NCBI GenBank assembly: GCA_944326365.1
Contig: CALVDR010000020.1
Span: 1-46,448, forward strand
Reading direction: 5' to 3'
Source of the DNA: an uncultured Bacteroidales bacterium
GTDB lineage: Bacteria; Bacteroidota; Bacteroidia; Bacteroidales; UBA932
DNA: 46,448 nucleotides
Shown: in pieces, positions 16,375 to 26,656 of the stretch
Position numbering within the stretch: the first letter of the stretch is position 1
Layout: each line of letters starts with the position of its first letter
Program-made: the position numbers and the translations under genes
The notes under the pieces: generated by a model
What the model saw: the letters and a program-made list of their open reading frames with translations, nothing else
What the model was told of the DNA's origin: nothing
Database searches by the model: none

Positions 16375-18195
16375 TCACTGCCAGCTCTCCCAGCCTTCAT
16401 TCTGTATCAGGCCGTTCACGCTGAGCATTTCCTTGTAAGGTATAGGCCAGTAGGCTGAAGTGAAGGAGCGGTTCTCGACTACGTGGCCGAAATCGTACGT
16501 GTAGTCGTCCGCCGCATTCCTGGTGATGGCTACACCGTGGACTTCACGGTTCAGCTCGCCCAGAGTGGTGGTCCATCTGCGCAGGTCGAAGAACCGGTTT
16601 CCTTCGAAGCAGGTCTCTATCCTCCTTTCGTTTCTGATGAACTTGTCGAAAGCCTCCTTGCCTGCGAGCGAAATCTCTTCGAGATAAGGGTCGTCCACTA
16701 TGCCCTCGTCTCCGTCATAGGTATTCCGGCTCCTCAGCCATGAGATGGCTTCCTTGGCGGAGAGTCCGTCTATCTGATGGTTCGGACCGCCTACCTGGTT
16801 CGCAGCCTCGGCAAAGGCCAGCACCATATGCGCCCATCTGATGAAGAACTTGCAGTGCGGCATCTTGTTCACGCTGCTCTCAGACCAGTTCAGACCTTCA
16901 TAGACGAATTTCTTGATATAGTAGTTCGTCCATACGTTCTTCGAGCTGACACCTGCCGCATCCTTTCCTCCGTTCGACCACATCTGGAACGTATACGGGA
17001 TATTAGTGGCTCCGGTAGTGACGGTCCTGCCGTTGTAGAATATCACACTGTAGAATCTCGGATCCCTGTTCTCGTACGGGTTTGCAGGGTCGTATTCGTA
17101 AACAGGGGATTCCCCTACAGGATAGCCGTCAGCCATTCCGAAGGCATCCACCAGCTCCTGTGTCGCCCCCATGGTACCGTCACCCTGGAACCCTCCTGGC
17201 ATGAAGGCCTTTTCCATGGAATCATTCGAAGACTGGTAACGCGAAGCGAAGATGATTTCAGGGTTGTTCGGGTCGAACCAGTCCACGCCTTTCTTCATGT
17301 CGAAGCCGCCAGAGACATTGTCCACGGTCATCTTGAAGTCTATGACTTCCTTTGCATACTTGGCTGCCAGTTCCCAGCGCTCCATGTCACCTTCCGGGTT
17401 GAATCTCGGGCTCGCCCATGTCAGATATGTCAGAGCCTTGATGGCTACGGTGGTGATGCCGTCCATCCTGCCCCAGTTCAAGGAGCCGAGAACCTTCAGG
17501 TCATCGGGATTTTCCACGAGGAAATCCCTGTGGGCTATCGGCAGGTACTTGTATGCGGAGTCGCAGTCCGCCACTATCTGCTTCACGCACTCTTCATAAG
17601 TGTTGCGTTCGAAAGTGATGTTCTGGATCTCTTCCGGAGACATCTCCCATATCCTGACAGGTTCGAGAAGGATAGGATAGCCGAGAAGCCTGCCGTCAGT
17701 CCCCCTGCCGCCGAACTTCTGCAGCAGATCCCACTGGAACCATGCCCTGAGAGCATAGGCCTCGCCCCAGAGACGCTTTTTCAAGAGTTCGTTGAGCCTG
17801 TCGTCGAGCATATAGTCCATGTTCAGGCCGTGGTTGTCCTTCAGGAAAAGGTTCACATTGTAGATACCTTCATAGTCACGCTCCCAATATTCGGCGAACG
17901 GATCGTTCGTCGGACTGGTGATGCCAGTCGCGAAACGTCTGATGACGTCAGTGGTGGAAGTCCTTACCGCATTGTCCGTAGCGCAGTCCAGATAGGCGCC
18001 TTCGTTGTTGTTGTAGTTCTTGGACATGTATTCATAGCACTGCCCTATCAGTCCCTGCATGGTGGTAGGGTTCGAAAGGATGTAGTCCTCCGAGCGTATG
18101 GCACTCGGATAAGGCTCCAGGAAATCGCTGCATGAAAGTATGGCCAGAGCCGAACATGTCCCAAAGAGTATTCTGTATAATGTCTTCATATCCAT
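16375..18195 (-). CDS. SusD/RagB-family glycan-binding lipoprotein (PUL1, pair 2)
   Basis: 606 residues with Cys22 as lipid attachment site (LAILSC) followed by the usual SDFLEPYP opening of SusD proteins. The helical TPR-like scaffold includes YALRAWFQWDLLQKFGG, and the C-terminal SusD_RagB region contains ERRIETCFEGNRFFDLRRW and YWPIPYKEM. It would sit as a lid on the partner SusC transporter at the cell surface. It starts only 5 nt after the SusC-2 stop, so the pair is certainly co-transcribed. A second in-frame Met at codon 3 is possible as the start. Confidence 0.95.
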   Translation of the reverse strand: MDMKTLYRILFGTCSALAILSCSDFLEPYPSAIRSEDYILSNPTTMQGLIGQCYEYMSKNYNNNEGAYLDCATDNAVRTSTTDVIRRFATGITSPTNDPFAEYWERDYEGIYNVNLFLKDNHGLNMDYMLDDRLNELLKKRLWGEAYALRAWFQWDLLQKFGGRGTDGRLLGYPILLEPVRIWEMSPEEIQNITFERNTYEECVKQIVADCDSAYKYLPIAHRDFLVENPDDLKVLGSLNWGRMDGITTVAIKALTYLTWASPRFNPEGDMERWELAAKYAKEVIDFKMTVDNVSGGFDMKKGVDWFDPNNPEIIFASRYQSSNDSMEKAFMPGGFQGDGTMGATQELVDAFGMADGYPVGESPVYEYDPANPYENRDPRFYSVIFYNGRTVTTGATNIPYTFQMWSNGGKDAAGVSSKNVWTNYYIKKFVYEGLNWSESSVNKMPHCKFFIRWAHMVLAFAEAANQVGGPNHQIDGLSAKEAISWLRSRNTYDGDEGIVDDPYLEEISLAGKEAFDKFIRNERRIETCFEGNRFFDLRRWTTTLGELNREVHGVAITRNAADDYTYDFGHVVENRSFTSAYWPIPYKEMLSVNGLIQNEGWESWQ

Positions 18196-18200
18196 GTTTT

Positions 18201-21200
18201 TTAGAAAGTAAGCTTGATACCTGCCACGAATGTGCGCATCAGCGGATAGTTCGTGACGCCGGCATTGATGGCTTCAGGATCCACATACTTCACACCGGTA
18301 AGGGTGCAGAGATTGTTTCCGCGGAGGTAGACCCTCAGTCCGCGGATCACATCCACGTTCCAGTGCTTCATCGGGAATTCATAGCCTATCTCCACTGTCT
18401 GGAGCTTGAAATAGCCGCCGTCGGCAAGCCAGTATGTGGAAGTCTTGTAGTTGTTGTTGATCTTGTTGTACGAAAGTCCCGGATGTGACGGGTTTGCGAC
18501 ATTGTCGAGCGTGTATTTCGAATAATTGCCGTCTCCCCATCCGTTCCAGAAGTATTCGTTCGTGAGGGCTATGTCATAGAATGCACGACCCGTACCGGCT
18601 ATGAACAGATCCAGGTTTTTGTATTTCAGGCTTACCGTGATACCGTAGTTCAGTTTCGGATCGGAATCGCCGATGACCGAGAAATCATTGTCATCTATCA
18701 TGCCGTCTCCGTTCATGTCCTGATACTTGAGGTCTCCGGCTTTCAGCTCGTCATCGAACATCTGAGGAACCTCGAGGGTCTCTTCGTCAGTGGCGAACTG
18801 GCCTATGCAGTTCAGTCCCCAGATGGCGGTGGCCGAATTCCCTACTTCGGAACGGTAGGCATCGCTGTAGTTCAGCTCGTCGGCCCTGAGGACCTTCGAG
18901 AACTGGCCTGCAGCCCATCCGTTGATGGCGTATGAGAAGTCGCCGACGCGGTCATGCCAGCCGAGGGAAATCTCGTAGCCATGGTATCTGCGCATCTCGT
19001 AGTTCATCCAGAGGGCACCTGAAGATACTCCGGCTGTCAGAGGAAGCAGATTCTCAAGCTCTGCTATAGGGCCGTCCTGAAGGACGTAATAATAGTTCAG
19101 CGATGCATCGAATCTCTTGTCGAATGCCACGAGGTCCGCTCCGGCAGTAAGCTCATGCCTGCGTTCCATCCTCAGATTCGGATTGCCGAGCATCTGCGGA
19201 TATACGCGGTCCACGGCTTCGCTGGTAGAGTTTCCGAACCACTGGTTGTTCGAATGTGGCCCGAACTTCTGTCCTGACTCATCCCATTTGTAGTTGTCCA
19301 CATCCCTGTTTGCGGATGTGGCGCTGTCATAGTTGAGCAGGCCTGCCTGTACCCTGAGTTTCAGGAAGTCTATGGCTCCGGCTCCGTCCATGAAGTCCTC
19401 TTCGCTCATCACCCAGCCGAAACCGACAGCAGGCGAGAATGCCCAGCCGTGGTTCAGCAGGGAATATGTGCCGTGATAGTTCCCCGTGAACTGCGCGATG
19501 TATTTGCCGGCGTATGAATACGAACCGCCGAGCCCGAAATTGATTTCACGCCTGTGTTCCGTGATAAACTTCTGGGAACGCTTGGTAATCATGTAGTTCG
19601 CATATGCCGAGACATCATGCTTGCCGAAAGACCTGTCGTATGAAAGTTTCTCGAAAAGATAAAGCCTGTTCGAGAAGTAGTCCAGCAGATTCGACTTGTC
19701 GGAAGACTCGGATACGTTGTGGCTGCCGCTCTGCACAGGTATCATGGCTTCCTGGCCTTCGTTGTCGAGCCCCGGAGACAGGATATACGCGGCATAGTCA
19801 TTCGTGGTTCCGAGCCTGACCAGATTCGTGGCGTCATAAGCCACGTATGTCAGAGACTTGAGTCCCGGTGTCAGGAAAGAGAAATCCACGTCTATACCTA
19901 CATTCATCAGGCCCTTGCGGATAGTCTCGGTATACGCTCCGTTCTCGGTCATGTTCGCGATAGGGTTGTCCGTATACTGGGAAGACACAGCATACCACGG
20001 GAAATCGAGAGACGGGTCATTGTTCGCATATATAGGGAAGGCTACAGGCGGGATGGTATTGATGTCACTGAGAACATCAGGGAATTCGGTGGCGCTGAGG
20101 TCGTCGAAACCGTAATTGGCGGAACGCCGTACTCCCATTGTGGAAATGATGCCGAATTTCGCGCTTATGTACCTGTGAAGCTTGATATCGAGGTTTGCGT
20201 TTATGTTCACCCTGTTATAGTCTGATGCAGGTCCTATCTTGTACAAGTCATCCTCTCCTGCATATCCCAGATACGCATAATACCTGATGCGGTCGTTTCC
20301 TCCGCCGGATGATACGCTGGCCTTCGTGTACCAGGCGGTATTCTTCAGGATCATGTCCCTGTAGTCCACGCTCGGATGCCACATGTCGTACGGATTTCCC
20401 TGCGCATAGGCATTGATATCACTCTGGGTATAGAGCAGGTCCAGGCCGCTGTTGTTTCTGGCTACATTGTTCAGCTGGGCATATTGCGCCCCGTCAGCAT
20501 ATTCAGGGAAACGGTCTGTCATCGACAGTCCGCCCTCGACATTGACGTCGAGGTAGCGGTCATTGTACTGGCCTCTCTTGGTCTTGATGTAGACGATGCC
20601 ATTGGCCGCAGACGGCCCGAAAATATTTTTCTCGAGAGCGTCGCGCACTATGGTGATGGATTCTATCTGCTGAGGATCGAGAGGAGTCTCGTTGATCTGG
20701 ACAGGCACGTCATCGACCATATAGATCATCTGCCGCCCGCGGGTCTCTACCGCCACATGCGTCGAAGCGCCGTACTGGCCTATATGCTCGATAGGGCTGA
20801 CTCCCGGTCCGCCGTAATTTTCGGTGACATCCACGCCTGCGGCTATGGCTGTCAATGCGTTCCTGATGTCGGTGGACGAGTATTTCTCCAGATCTTCGCC
20901 CTTGATGACAATGGTGTTCCCCAATGAATTGCGTTTTGACTCCTTCATGTCATACGGAAGAGGAAGCTGGTCATCCTCACCTGCCATGAAGACATCTTTC
21001 GCGAGTCTGACCGTCTTCGAGTCAGCCAGCGCTCCCGCCTGCGCATGTACCGTCACATGGTCATCCGAAGAGACCGTGACCAGATCACGCGGTTCGGCTG
21101 TAAAGTACACCTTGCCTTCGCTGTCTGCTATGAAATGCTCGCGTCCTTCCCCGATGGAGAATTCGGCTCCGGGCACTGCGTTGCCGTCCTCATCGACCAC

Positions 21201-21344
21201 CGTGACGGAAACGCTTACCAGTTCTGTCTGCCCTTTCTGCCTGTTCTGAGCCGCAGCATCAGCCATGGAAGCCAGACAGACTGCAGTGCAGGCGAAAAAC
21301 AGCGCACAGAATCTGGATGTATGTGATAATATATTCTGTTTCAT
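18201..21344 (-). CDS. SusC/RagA-family TonB-dependent transporter (PUL1, pair 2)
   Basis: 1047 residues from the ATG at 21342-21344 (MKQNILSHTSRF); an earlier possible start would overlap the SusD-1 gene and lacks a proper signal sequence. Signal peptide to ~33, a degenerate carboxypeptidase-regulatory-like domain (~40-110), plug (~130-260, with MIYMVDDVPV and GIVYIKTKRG) and a 22-strand barrel ending FVAGIKLTF. The usual DDVVVVGYG TonB box is missing; QLPLPYDMKES stands where it would be. It imports oligosaccharides across the outer membrane with the SusD encoded next to it. The non-standard energizing segment sets it apart from the other two SusC proteins in the window. Confidence 0.94.
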   Translation of the reverse strand: MKQNILSHTSRFCALFFACTAVCLASMADAAAQNRQKGQTELVSVSVTVVDEDGNAVPGAEFSIGEGREHFIADSEGKVYFTAEPRDLVTVSSDDHVTVHAQAGALADSKTVRLAKDVFMAGEDDQLPLPYDMKESKRNSLGNTIVIKGEDLEKYSSTDIRNALTAIAAGVDVTENYGGPGVSPIEHIGQYGASTHVAVETRGRQMIYMVDDVPVQINETPLDPQQIESITIVRDALEKNIFGPSAANGIVYIKTKRGQYNDRYLDVNVEGGLSMTDRFPEYADGAQYAQLNNVARNNSGLDLLYTQSDINAYAQGNPYDMWHPSVDYRDMILKNTAWYTKASVSSGGGNDRIRYYAYLGYAGEDDLYKIGPASDYNRVNINANLDIKLHRYISAKFGIISTMGVRRSANYGFDDLSATEFPDVLSDINTIPPVAFPIYANNDPSLDFPWYAVSSQYTDNPIANMTENGAYTETIRKGLMNVGIDVDFSFLTPGLKSLTYVAYDATNLVRLGTTNDYAAYILSPGLDNEGQEAMIPVQSGSHNVSESSDKSNLLDYFSNRLYLFEKLSYDRSFGKHDVSAYANYMITKRSQKFITEHRREINFGLGGSYSYAGKYIAQFTGNYHGTYSLLNHGWAFSPAVGFGWVMSEEDFMDGAGAIDFLKLRVQAGLLNYDSATSANRDVDNYKWDESGQKFGPHSNNQWFGNSTSEAVDRVYPQMLGNPNLRMERRHELTAGADLVAFDKRFDASLNYYYVLQDGPIAELENLLPLTAGVSSGALWMNYEMRRYHGYEISLGWHDRVGDFSYAINGWAAGQFSKVLRADELNYSDAYRSEVGNSATAIWGLNCIGQFATDEETLEVPQMFDDELKAGDLKYQDMNGDGMIDDNDFSVIGDSDPKLNYGITVSLKYKNLDLFIAGTGRAFYDIALTNEYFWNGWGDGNYSKYTLDNVANPSHPGLSYNKINNNYKTSTYWLADGGYFKLQTVEIGYEFPMKHWNVDVIRGLRVYLRGNNLCTLTGVKYVDPEAINAGVTNYPLMRTFVAGIKLTF

Positions 21345-21367
21345 AATATTCGGATTAATTGTTCTGC

Positions 21368-23227
21368 CTACCATGACTGATTCGGAGTGTAATTTTTCAT
21401 TTTAATCAGGTCGCTGTTCTGGAACTGGATGTAATACATGCCGTCGTTCTTCCAGCCGATCTGCCTGTTAGATGGCAGTTCGATTCTTTCATACCTGAAT
21501 CCTGTAGGATACTGGGCAGACGGACCTGCAGCCATTCTGGTGGCTCTCATACCGTAGAGACGGCTCCTTCCGATCTCGGGAGCATCCTTCCAACGGCGGA
21601 TGTCGCAGTAATAGTGATGGCCTTCGAAAGCCAGTTCCACAGTCCTTTCGTTCTTGATCCTGTCCCTGAATGTCTCTGTATCGGCTGTGTATTCGGTACG
21701 CACGTCAGGCATTCCGACACGGTTACGCACCGTATTCACGGCCTGAAGAGCCGAGAGGGACGCACCCGGAGCCGAACCGTTCGGGCCGTATGCTTCGTTC
21801 GCTGCCTCGGCATAGTTCAGGTACAGTTCCGCAAGACGGATGATAGGGTCGGTGAGGAGGACATTCTGGTTTCCCTTGTTCGAGAGCGGCCCCGTCCTCT
21901 TGTGTTCATAGTAGAATGTCTCGGAGACACCGTCCGAACTTCCTTCCTTTTTCTGCAGGAGCGAGCCTGACGGATAGGAACCGTCCTCCTCCAGATACAG
22001 GCAGGCATTTCCGTAGCCTTGGATCTGCTGCTGGTTGTAGATGACCGTCATGGCCAGCCGCGGGTCGCGGTTCGAGTACGGATCCTGTTCGTTGTATTCC
22101 CCTGCAGCCTCGGCTATCTCCCTGTCTTCATCTGTATTCAGGGCATATCCTCCTGTCAGAGTCTCGAACTTGTCCACGAAATTCTGGGTAGGACACTGTG
22201 CGGAACTGAACGAGTCGTTTGTGAAACAGTAAGCCACATATGCCTGGACTTTCGTATTCTTGTAGTTCGTGGTGGAACCTGAAGTATAGGCCCAGAGCTG
22301 CTCGTTCGTGTATTTGGTTCCGTAGAAGTTGTCGGTCCAGTTTGCCTGGGGAAGAAGGGCGTAGCCGTTGTCCAGAGCTTCCTGAAGGGCTGTCCAGCAA
22401 GCTTCGGCAGCCGCTTCCCAGCGTGCGGTTTCATTCTGCGGGTTGCTCAGAGGGCTCGCGTCGTAGAGAAGGGCGCGGCCTTTCATGGCCAGGGCCGTCA
22501 CTCCTGCAGGCTTGTCCTGGTCGGCAGAGGAAAGATTGCCCGAAGGGTCCCTCCTCATGATGCCGGCATTCCGGAAATGGTCAGCAGCTGTCTGGAAATC
22601 CTCTGCTATGCGCATCAGCATGTCATGGTCTGACGGACGCGGGAGATCCCACTCGTCATCTGCACCGAGCACCTTGTCTATATAAGGGAGTGAACCGTAG
22701 AAGCGGAAGAGCTCGAAATGGCAGAAGGCACGCACGAAATATGCCTGGGCCAGAAGGTCCTCTTTCTCGCGTTCTGTGGCATCCTGCAGCATGTCTATGT
22801 TCTCGATGGCCTTGTTCGCCACGCGGATGCATTTCCATGAATATGTCACCTTGGCAGCCTCGGAGCTGGAGTCGTTGTTGTAGCCCACTGCCCATGTAAG
22901 CTGGGAACCGTCCCCCTGCTTTGCCGGCTGGGTCCTCTGAAGACGCGACATGTCGCACATGTCCGTCAACGCATAAAGCGTCAGTTTCTGGTTGTTACCG
23001 TCGAACCAGAACGGATAAAGGGCCTTGATGGTGAAATTCGCCCCGTAATATACCGCATAGAAATAATCCTGGAAGTTGTCATACTTCGAGAAGACTTCCT
23101 CTTCGGTAAGCCCGGCATCCGGAGCCTTGTCCAGATATTCGTTCAGACAGGAAGTGCTCATGCACAACGCAGCCGTGACCATGATTCCGGACAATATCTT
23201 TGCGAATATGTTGTCAAACGTTTTCAT
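21368..23227 (-). CDS. SusD/RagB-family glycan-binding lipoprotein (PUL1, pair 1)
   Basis: 619 residues; a lipoprotein signal with Cys27 (MSTSC) is followed by LNEYLDKAPDAG, a typical SusD N-terminus. It has TPR-type helices (AQAYFVRAFCHFELFRFYG) and a C-terminal region with ERTVELAFEGHHYYCDIRRWKD. It starts 18 nt after SusC-1. It shares only limited sequence with the second SusD of the operon, so the two pairs are not a recent duplication and probably handle different oligosaccharides. Surface-exposed by family. Confidence 0.95.
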   Translation of the reverse strand: MKTFDNIFAKILSGIMVTAALCMSTSCLNEYLDKAPDAGLTEEEVFSKYDNFQDYFYAVYYGANFTIKALYPFWFDGNNQKLTLYALTDMCDMSRLQRTQPAKQGDGSQLTWAVGYNNDSSSEAAKVTYSWKCIRVANKAIENIDMLQDATEREKEDLLAQAYFVRAFCHFELFRFYGSLPYIDKVLGADDEWDLPRPSDHDMLMRIAEDFQTAADHFRNAGIMRRDPSGNLSSADQDKPAGVTALAMKGRALLYDASPLSNPQNETARWEAAAEACWTALQEALDNGYALLPQANWTDNFYGTKYTNEQLWAYTSGSTTNYKNTKVQAYVAYCFTNDSFSSAQCPTQNFVDKFETLTGGYALNTDEDREIAEAAGEYNEQDPYSNRDPRLAMTVIYNQQQIQGYGNACLYLEEDGSYPSGSLLQKKEGSSDGVSETFYYEHKRTGPLSNKGNQNVLLTDPIIRLAELYLNYAEAANEAYGPNGSAPGASLSALQAVNTVRNRVGMPDVRTEYTADTETFRDRIKNERTVELAFEGHHYYCDIRRWKDAPEIGRSRLYGMRATRMAAGPSAQYPTGFRYERIELPSNRQIGWKNDGMYYIQFQNSDLIKMKNYTPNQSW

Positions 23228-23245
23228 TTTCTGTAATGTTTGGGT

Positions 23246-26200
23246 TTAGAAAGAAAGCTGGAGTCCGAGCTTGACGGTCATCATCTGCGGATATTCACCC
23301 CAGACGAGATATTTGCTCTCAGGGTCGCCTTCCAGAAGGTCGGTGAATGTCAGGAGGTTGTTTCCGGTAGCATAGACTTTCAGCGAACTGAGACCGAGTA
23401 TCTGCTTGAGCTTCGGACCGCTCCATGTATAGCTGATGGAAGCCTCCTTCAGACGCAGGTAGTCTGCCCTCCTCCATGAACGGCCCATGAGTTTCGCATT
23501 GTAACCGCCGGTAGTGGAGCTTTCATTGTAGCCAGACCAGTTCATGTTCGTGAATGAAGATGCGGAATAGTGTACCGCACTGTGGTTGCCGTCAGGATTG
23601 GCCGGAGACCAGTAGTCCAGGGACGAGAGGTGTGTCCTGTAGTTTCCCTTGTAGAACTCCCATTCGTACATCTGGTCATAATTCACGTATTTCTGGCCGT
23701 ATCCCTGGAACAGGACGTTGACATCCAGACCTTTCCATCTGAAGCCGAAGTTGAATGCGTATGCGATAGGCGGATAAAGGGAGCCTTCCATCCTGGCGAG
23801 GTCATCCTTGTCTATGATACCGTCGGAGTTGAAGTCCAGGAACTTGTAGTCACCGATGACCACATCGCTCACAGATCCCGGAAGGAAGTTGCTGTGTATG
23901 TCGTCTATGGAGGTCAGATAGCCGTCTCCTACAAGATAGGCGCCGTTGAGCTGTACACCGAGCTGCGTTCCTTCTTCCTTCTGATAAGAAAGGGCGTATG
24001 GGGCGTCATCGGCGGCGATGATACGGTTCTCGTTGAACGAGAAGTTTCCTCCCACGAAGACTGTCCAGTCCTTTCCGATGCGTCTGTTGTAGTTCGCTTC
24101 GATTTCGATACCGTGTTTCTTGATTTCACCGCGGTTCAGCTCTTTTGAAGAGTTTCCGACCCACATCGGGGTGGTGTTGTCCACGGAAATGAGCATCTTG
24201 GTCCTGTGTTCGTCGAAGAGGTCGACATTGACCGTCAGGTCGTTGTTGAAGAAGCCCATCTCGATACCGAGGTCTCTTTTCATGGCTTCCTCCCACTGGA
24301 CGTAGGCGTTTGCGGACTTGTCTTCAACTATGTAGCCGTTGCCGTCCACCGAGTAGTCGCTCATGTACAGCCACCTGTTGTTTGCATAGTCGCTACCCAC
24401 AAGACCCTGTGAATAACGGAGCTTGAGTTTGCTGAACCATGGCTTGGCCTTGCTGAAGAACTTCTCTTCCGAAACCACCCAGCCGACTGCTCCTGACGGG
24501 AAGAAACCGAAACGGTTTTCCGGAGAGAACCGTTCTGATCCGGTGTAACCCATATTCAATTCTACGAGATACTTGTGTCCGTAGTCGTATGTGGCTCTGG
24601 CTACCAGCGCCTCGTTATAGTAAGGGAAGTCAGACCCCTTGTCCTGTTCCTGCCTGTTGAAAAGGAACAGTCCGGTGACTGTATGCTTCCCGAAAGTCCT
24701 GTTGTAATTGACCGACAGGTCATAATAAAGGTCGAGATAGTAGCCGCCCTGGAGTGCGTTTTCCGCTGTGGTGTACATAGGGTTGGCGACGAAGATGTAG
24801 CCGTCATCGCCAGTTCGTCTCCACGGATTCTCGTCCGTCCCTATTTTCGTAAAATCGAGGTACCAGCTGGCTCTGTCGTATTCCGTTCTCAGGGTCGAGT
24901 ACTGGTAATATGTACTCAGGGACACTTTTCCCTGTACGGAGAGTCCCGGGGTGATGAAGTCCAGTTTCTGGTTTATGATGACGTCGGAGAAGAGTTTCGT
25001 GTCGGTAAGCTGGAGGAAACGGCCTCTCATGAGCTGGTAGTACGGGTTTCCTGTGGTCTGGTCAGCCTCGCTGATGAGACGGTCGCCGGAATCTTCCGGA
25101 TAGTCCAGGTCCGGAACTTCTTCCAGCACCCAGGACGGATAATACATAGGGTATTTCGCGCTGGAACTACCGAAGATGTACTTCCACATGCCTTCGTCTC
25201 CGTCGGATGACTGAGGCTTGTTCTTGATGCCGACGTTGCCTCCGAGCTTGAACGAGACGAGGGTGGATGACGTGACGTTGAAGTCGACATTGGTACGGAA
25301 GTTCACCCTGTCGTACTTGTAGCTGGAGTCCACTTTCCCGTCATTGAATGCCTTGAAGATGGAGCCTTCATGCGAATAGCCGACAGAAGCGAAGTATTTC
25401 ACGAATTTGGTACCTCCCTGGATGTTGAAGTTCGCGTTGATGGTGGACGCGAAATCCTTCGTCATCTCCTTGAACCAGTCCACGTCCGGATAGCGGAGTG
25501 AATTCAGCCTGGTGGACGGATTCCTGTACTCGTCCAGAACTGCCTGCGATGTGATGGAGTTGAACTGCTGGTCATTCATCTTGGCCACGTTCATCAGGGA
25601 CATCGTGGTGTAGGCATCCACATGTTCAGGCACGTTGATAGGCATGGCGAAACCGCTGGAGTAGGAAAAGTCCATCTTAGGCTTGCCTTCATAGCCGCTC
25701 TTGGTAGTCACGATGATGACACCGTTCGCACCTTTGGCTCCGAAGACCGCAGTGGCCGATGCGTCCTTCAGGACGGAGATGTTCGCCACTTCGTTAGGGT
25801 CGATGGAGGAGAAGTCCCTTTCCACACCGTCGACCAGGACCAGAGGGCTGGAGTTGCTGAAGCTTGATACGCCTCGGATGATGATCTCGGCATCGTTCTC
25901 GCCAGGCTGGCCGGAAGTCTGGAGGGTGGTCACACCGGAAAGCTTGCCGGCGATGGCGTTCGTGATGTTGGACACTCCGGCATCCACGAGGGTTTCGCCC
26001 TGCACCTGCGAGATAGCACCTACGACACTCTCCTTTTTCTGGACACCGTATCCCACTACGACCACGTCATCGAGCATCACGGCGTTTTCCTGCATCACGA
26101 GCCTGTAGTCCGACTTGGATGTCAGGTTCACATAGAGGTCCTGGAATCCCAGGTACGAGATGATCAGACGCCCGCTTTCAGGTGCATTCAGAGTGAATGC

Positions 26201-26467
26201 TCCGTCGATGTCAGATATGGTTCCCGTACCGGTGCCTTCGAGCATGACGCTGGCCCCGATGATGGGTTCCCCCTGCTGATCGGTAATGATTCCGGTGACT
26301 GTTCTGTCGTCACCGGCCTGAACGCGGGTTTCCGCTGCATGGCAGATACCGGAAACCTCTGAAACAAACACATTGAAACAACACAGGAAGACCGCCGCCA
26401 TGGAGGCTTTCCGCAGGAATCTGCTGCGCGGTTTCCCGGTTTTACTGTGGTTAGTCGTGTAGTTCAT
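23246..26467 (-). CDS. SusC/RagA-family TonB-dependent transporter (PUL1, pair 1)
   Basis: 1073 residues; the first gene of the PUL1 operon. An N-terminal signal region (to ~44), a carboxypeptidase-regulatory-like domain (~55-130: VTGIITDQQGEPIIGASVML), a TonB box (DDVVVVGYGVQKKE), plug (~150-270: SPLVLVDGVERD, GVIIVTTKSG) and a beta-barrel ending MTVKLGLQLSF. It is the outer-membrane importer partner of the SusD gene 18 nt downstream. The long basic N-terminus (MNYTTNHSKTGKPRSRFLRK) before the hydrophobic stretch is usual for SusC. Promoter candidates lie 53-115 nt upstream. Confidence 0.96.
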   Translation of the reverse strand: MNYTTNHSKTGKPRSRFLRKASMAAVFLCCFNVFVSEVSGICHAAETRVQAGDDRTVTGIITDQQGEPIIGASVMLEGTGTGTISDIDGAFTLNAPESGRLIISYLGFQDLYVNLTSKSDYRLVMQENAVMLDDVVVVGYGVQKKESVVGAISQVQGETLVDAGVSNITNAIAGKLSGVTTLQTSGQPGENDAEIIIRGVSSFSNSSPLVLVDGVERDFSSIDPNEVANISVLKDASATAVFGAKGANGVIIVTTKSGYEGKPKMDFSYSSGFAMPINVPEHVDAYTTMSLMNVAKMNDQQFNSITSQAVLDEYRNPSTRLNSLRYPDVDWFKEMTKDFASTINANFNIQGGTKFVKYFASVGYSHEGSIFKAFNDGKVDSSYKYDRVNFRTNVDFNVTSSTLVSFKLGGNVGIKNKPQSSDGDEGMWKYIFGSSSAKYPMYYPSWVLEEVPDLDYPEDSGDRLISEADQTTGNPYYQLMRGRFLQLTDTKLFSDVIINQKLDFITPGLSVQGKVSLSTYYQYSTLRTEYDRASWYLDFTKIGTDENPWRRTGDDGYIFVANPMYTTAENALQGGYYLDLYYDLSVNYNRTFGKHTVTGLFLFNRQEQDKGSDFPYYNEALVARATYDYGHKYLVELNMGYTGSERFSPENRFGFFPSGAVGWVVSEEKFFSKAKPWFSKLKLRYSQGLVGSDYANNRWLYMSDYSVDGNGYIVEDKSANAYVQWEEAMKRDLGIEMGFFNNDLTVNVDLFDEHRTKMLISVDNTTPMWVGNSSKELNRGEIKKHGIEIEANYNRRIGKDWTVFVGGNFSFNENRIIAADDAPYALSYQKEEGTQLGVQLNGAYLVGDGYLTSIDDIHSNFLPGSVSDVVIGDYKFLDFNSDGIIDKDDLARMEGSLYPPIAYAFNFGFRWKGLDVNVLFQGYGQKYVNYDQMYEWEFYKGNYRTHLSSLDYWSPANPDGNHSAVHYSASSFTNMNWSGYNESSTTGGYNAKLMGRSWRRADYLRLKEASISYTWSGPKLKQILGLSSLKVYATGNNLLTFTDLLEGDPESKYLVWGEYPQMMTVKLGLQLSF

Positions 26468-26519
26468 ACTGTTTAGTTAATTAAATATGATTAGCATACA
26501 AATACATGATTGTACGCTA

Positions 26520-26527
26520 CAAATTTA
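26520..26527 (-). promoter_or_regulatory. Candidate -7 box for the PUL1 operon
   Basis: TAAATTTG on the minus strand matches TAnnTTTG about 53 nt upstream of the SusC-1 start. A second match, TATTTTTG, lies at 26575-26582. Neither has a convincing -33 box, as is common for promoters that need an HTCS activator. No HTCS direct-repeat site was recognised. Confidence 0.4.
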
Positions 26528-26629
26528 TTCCTAAACAGAGGCACGGATTGAAAGTTTCGTACATAGAAAGTAGACAAAAATACATTTGAACCGCGGCTGG
26601 AGGTGTGTCTGGGGCTGATCGCAGCCAGT

Positions 26630-26656
26630 GGGGCTGTATGGGTGTGATGGGAGGGG
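26630..26656 (+). other. Canonical G-quadruplex motif upstream of PUL1
   Basis: Four G runs on the plus strand, at 26630-26633, 26640-26642, 26649-26651 and 26653-26656, are separated by loops of 6, 6 and 1 nt. The whole stretch 26595-26720 is strikingly G/T-rich and has no plausible gene. It lies upstream of the PUL1 promoter candidates, with the G-rich strand being the template strand of the operon. Confidence 0.6.

Noticed and set aside
16777..18135. 452-codon open frame on the plus strand opposite SusD-2
   Set aside because: It lies wholly antisense to a gene with full SusD family motifs. Long antisense frames are expected at this base composition, and the translation shows no recognisable domain or signal.
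21345..21374. Earlier start for SusC-2 at 21374
   Set aside because: It would overlap the SusD-1 stop and put MVGRTINPNI before the natural signal peptide; ATG at 21344 fits better.
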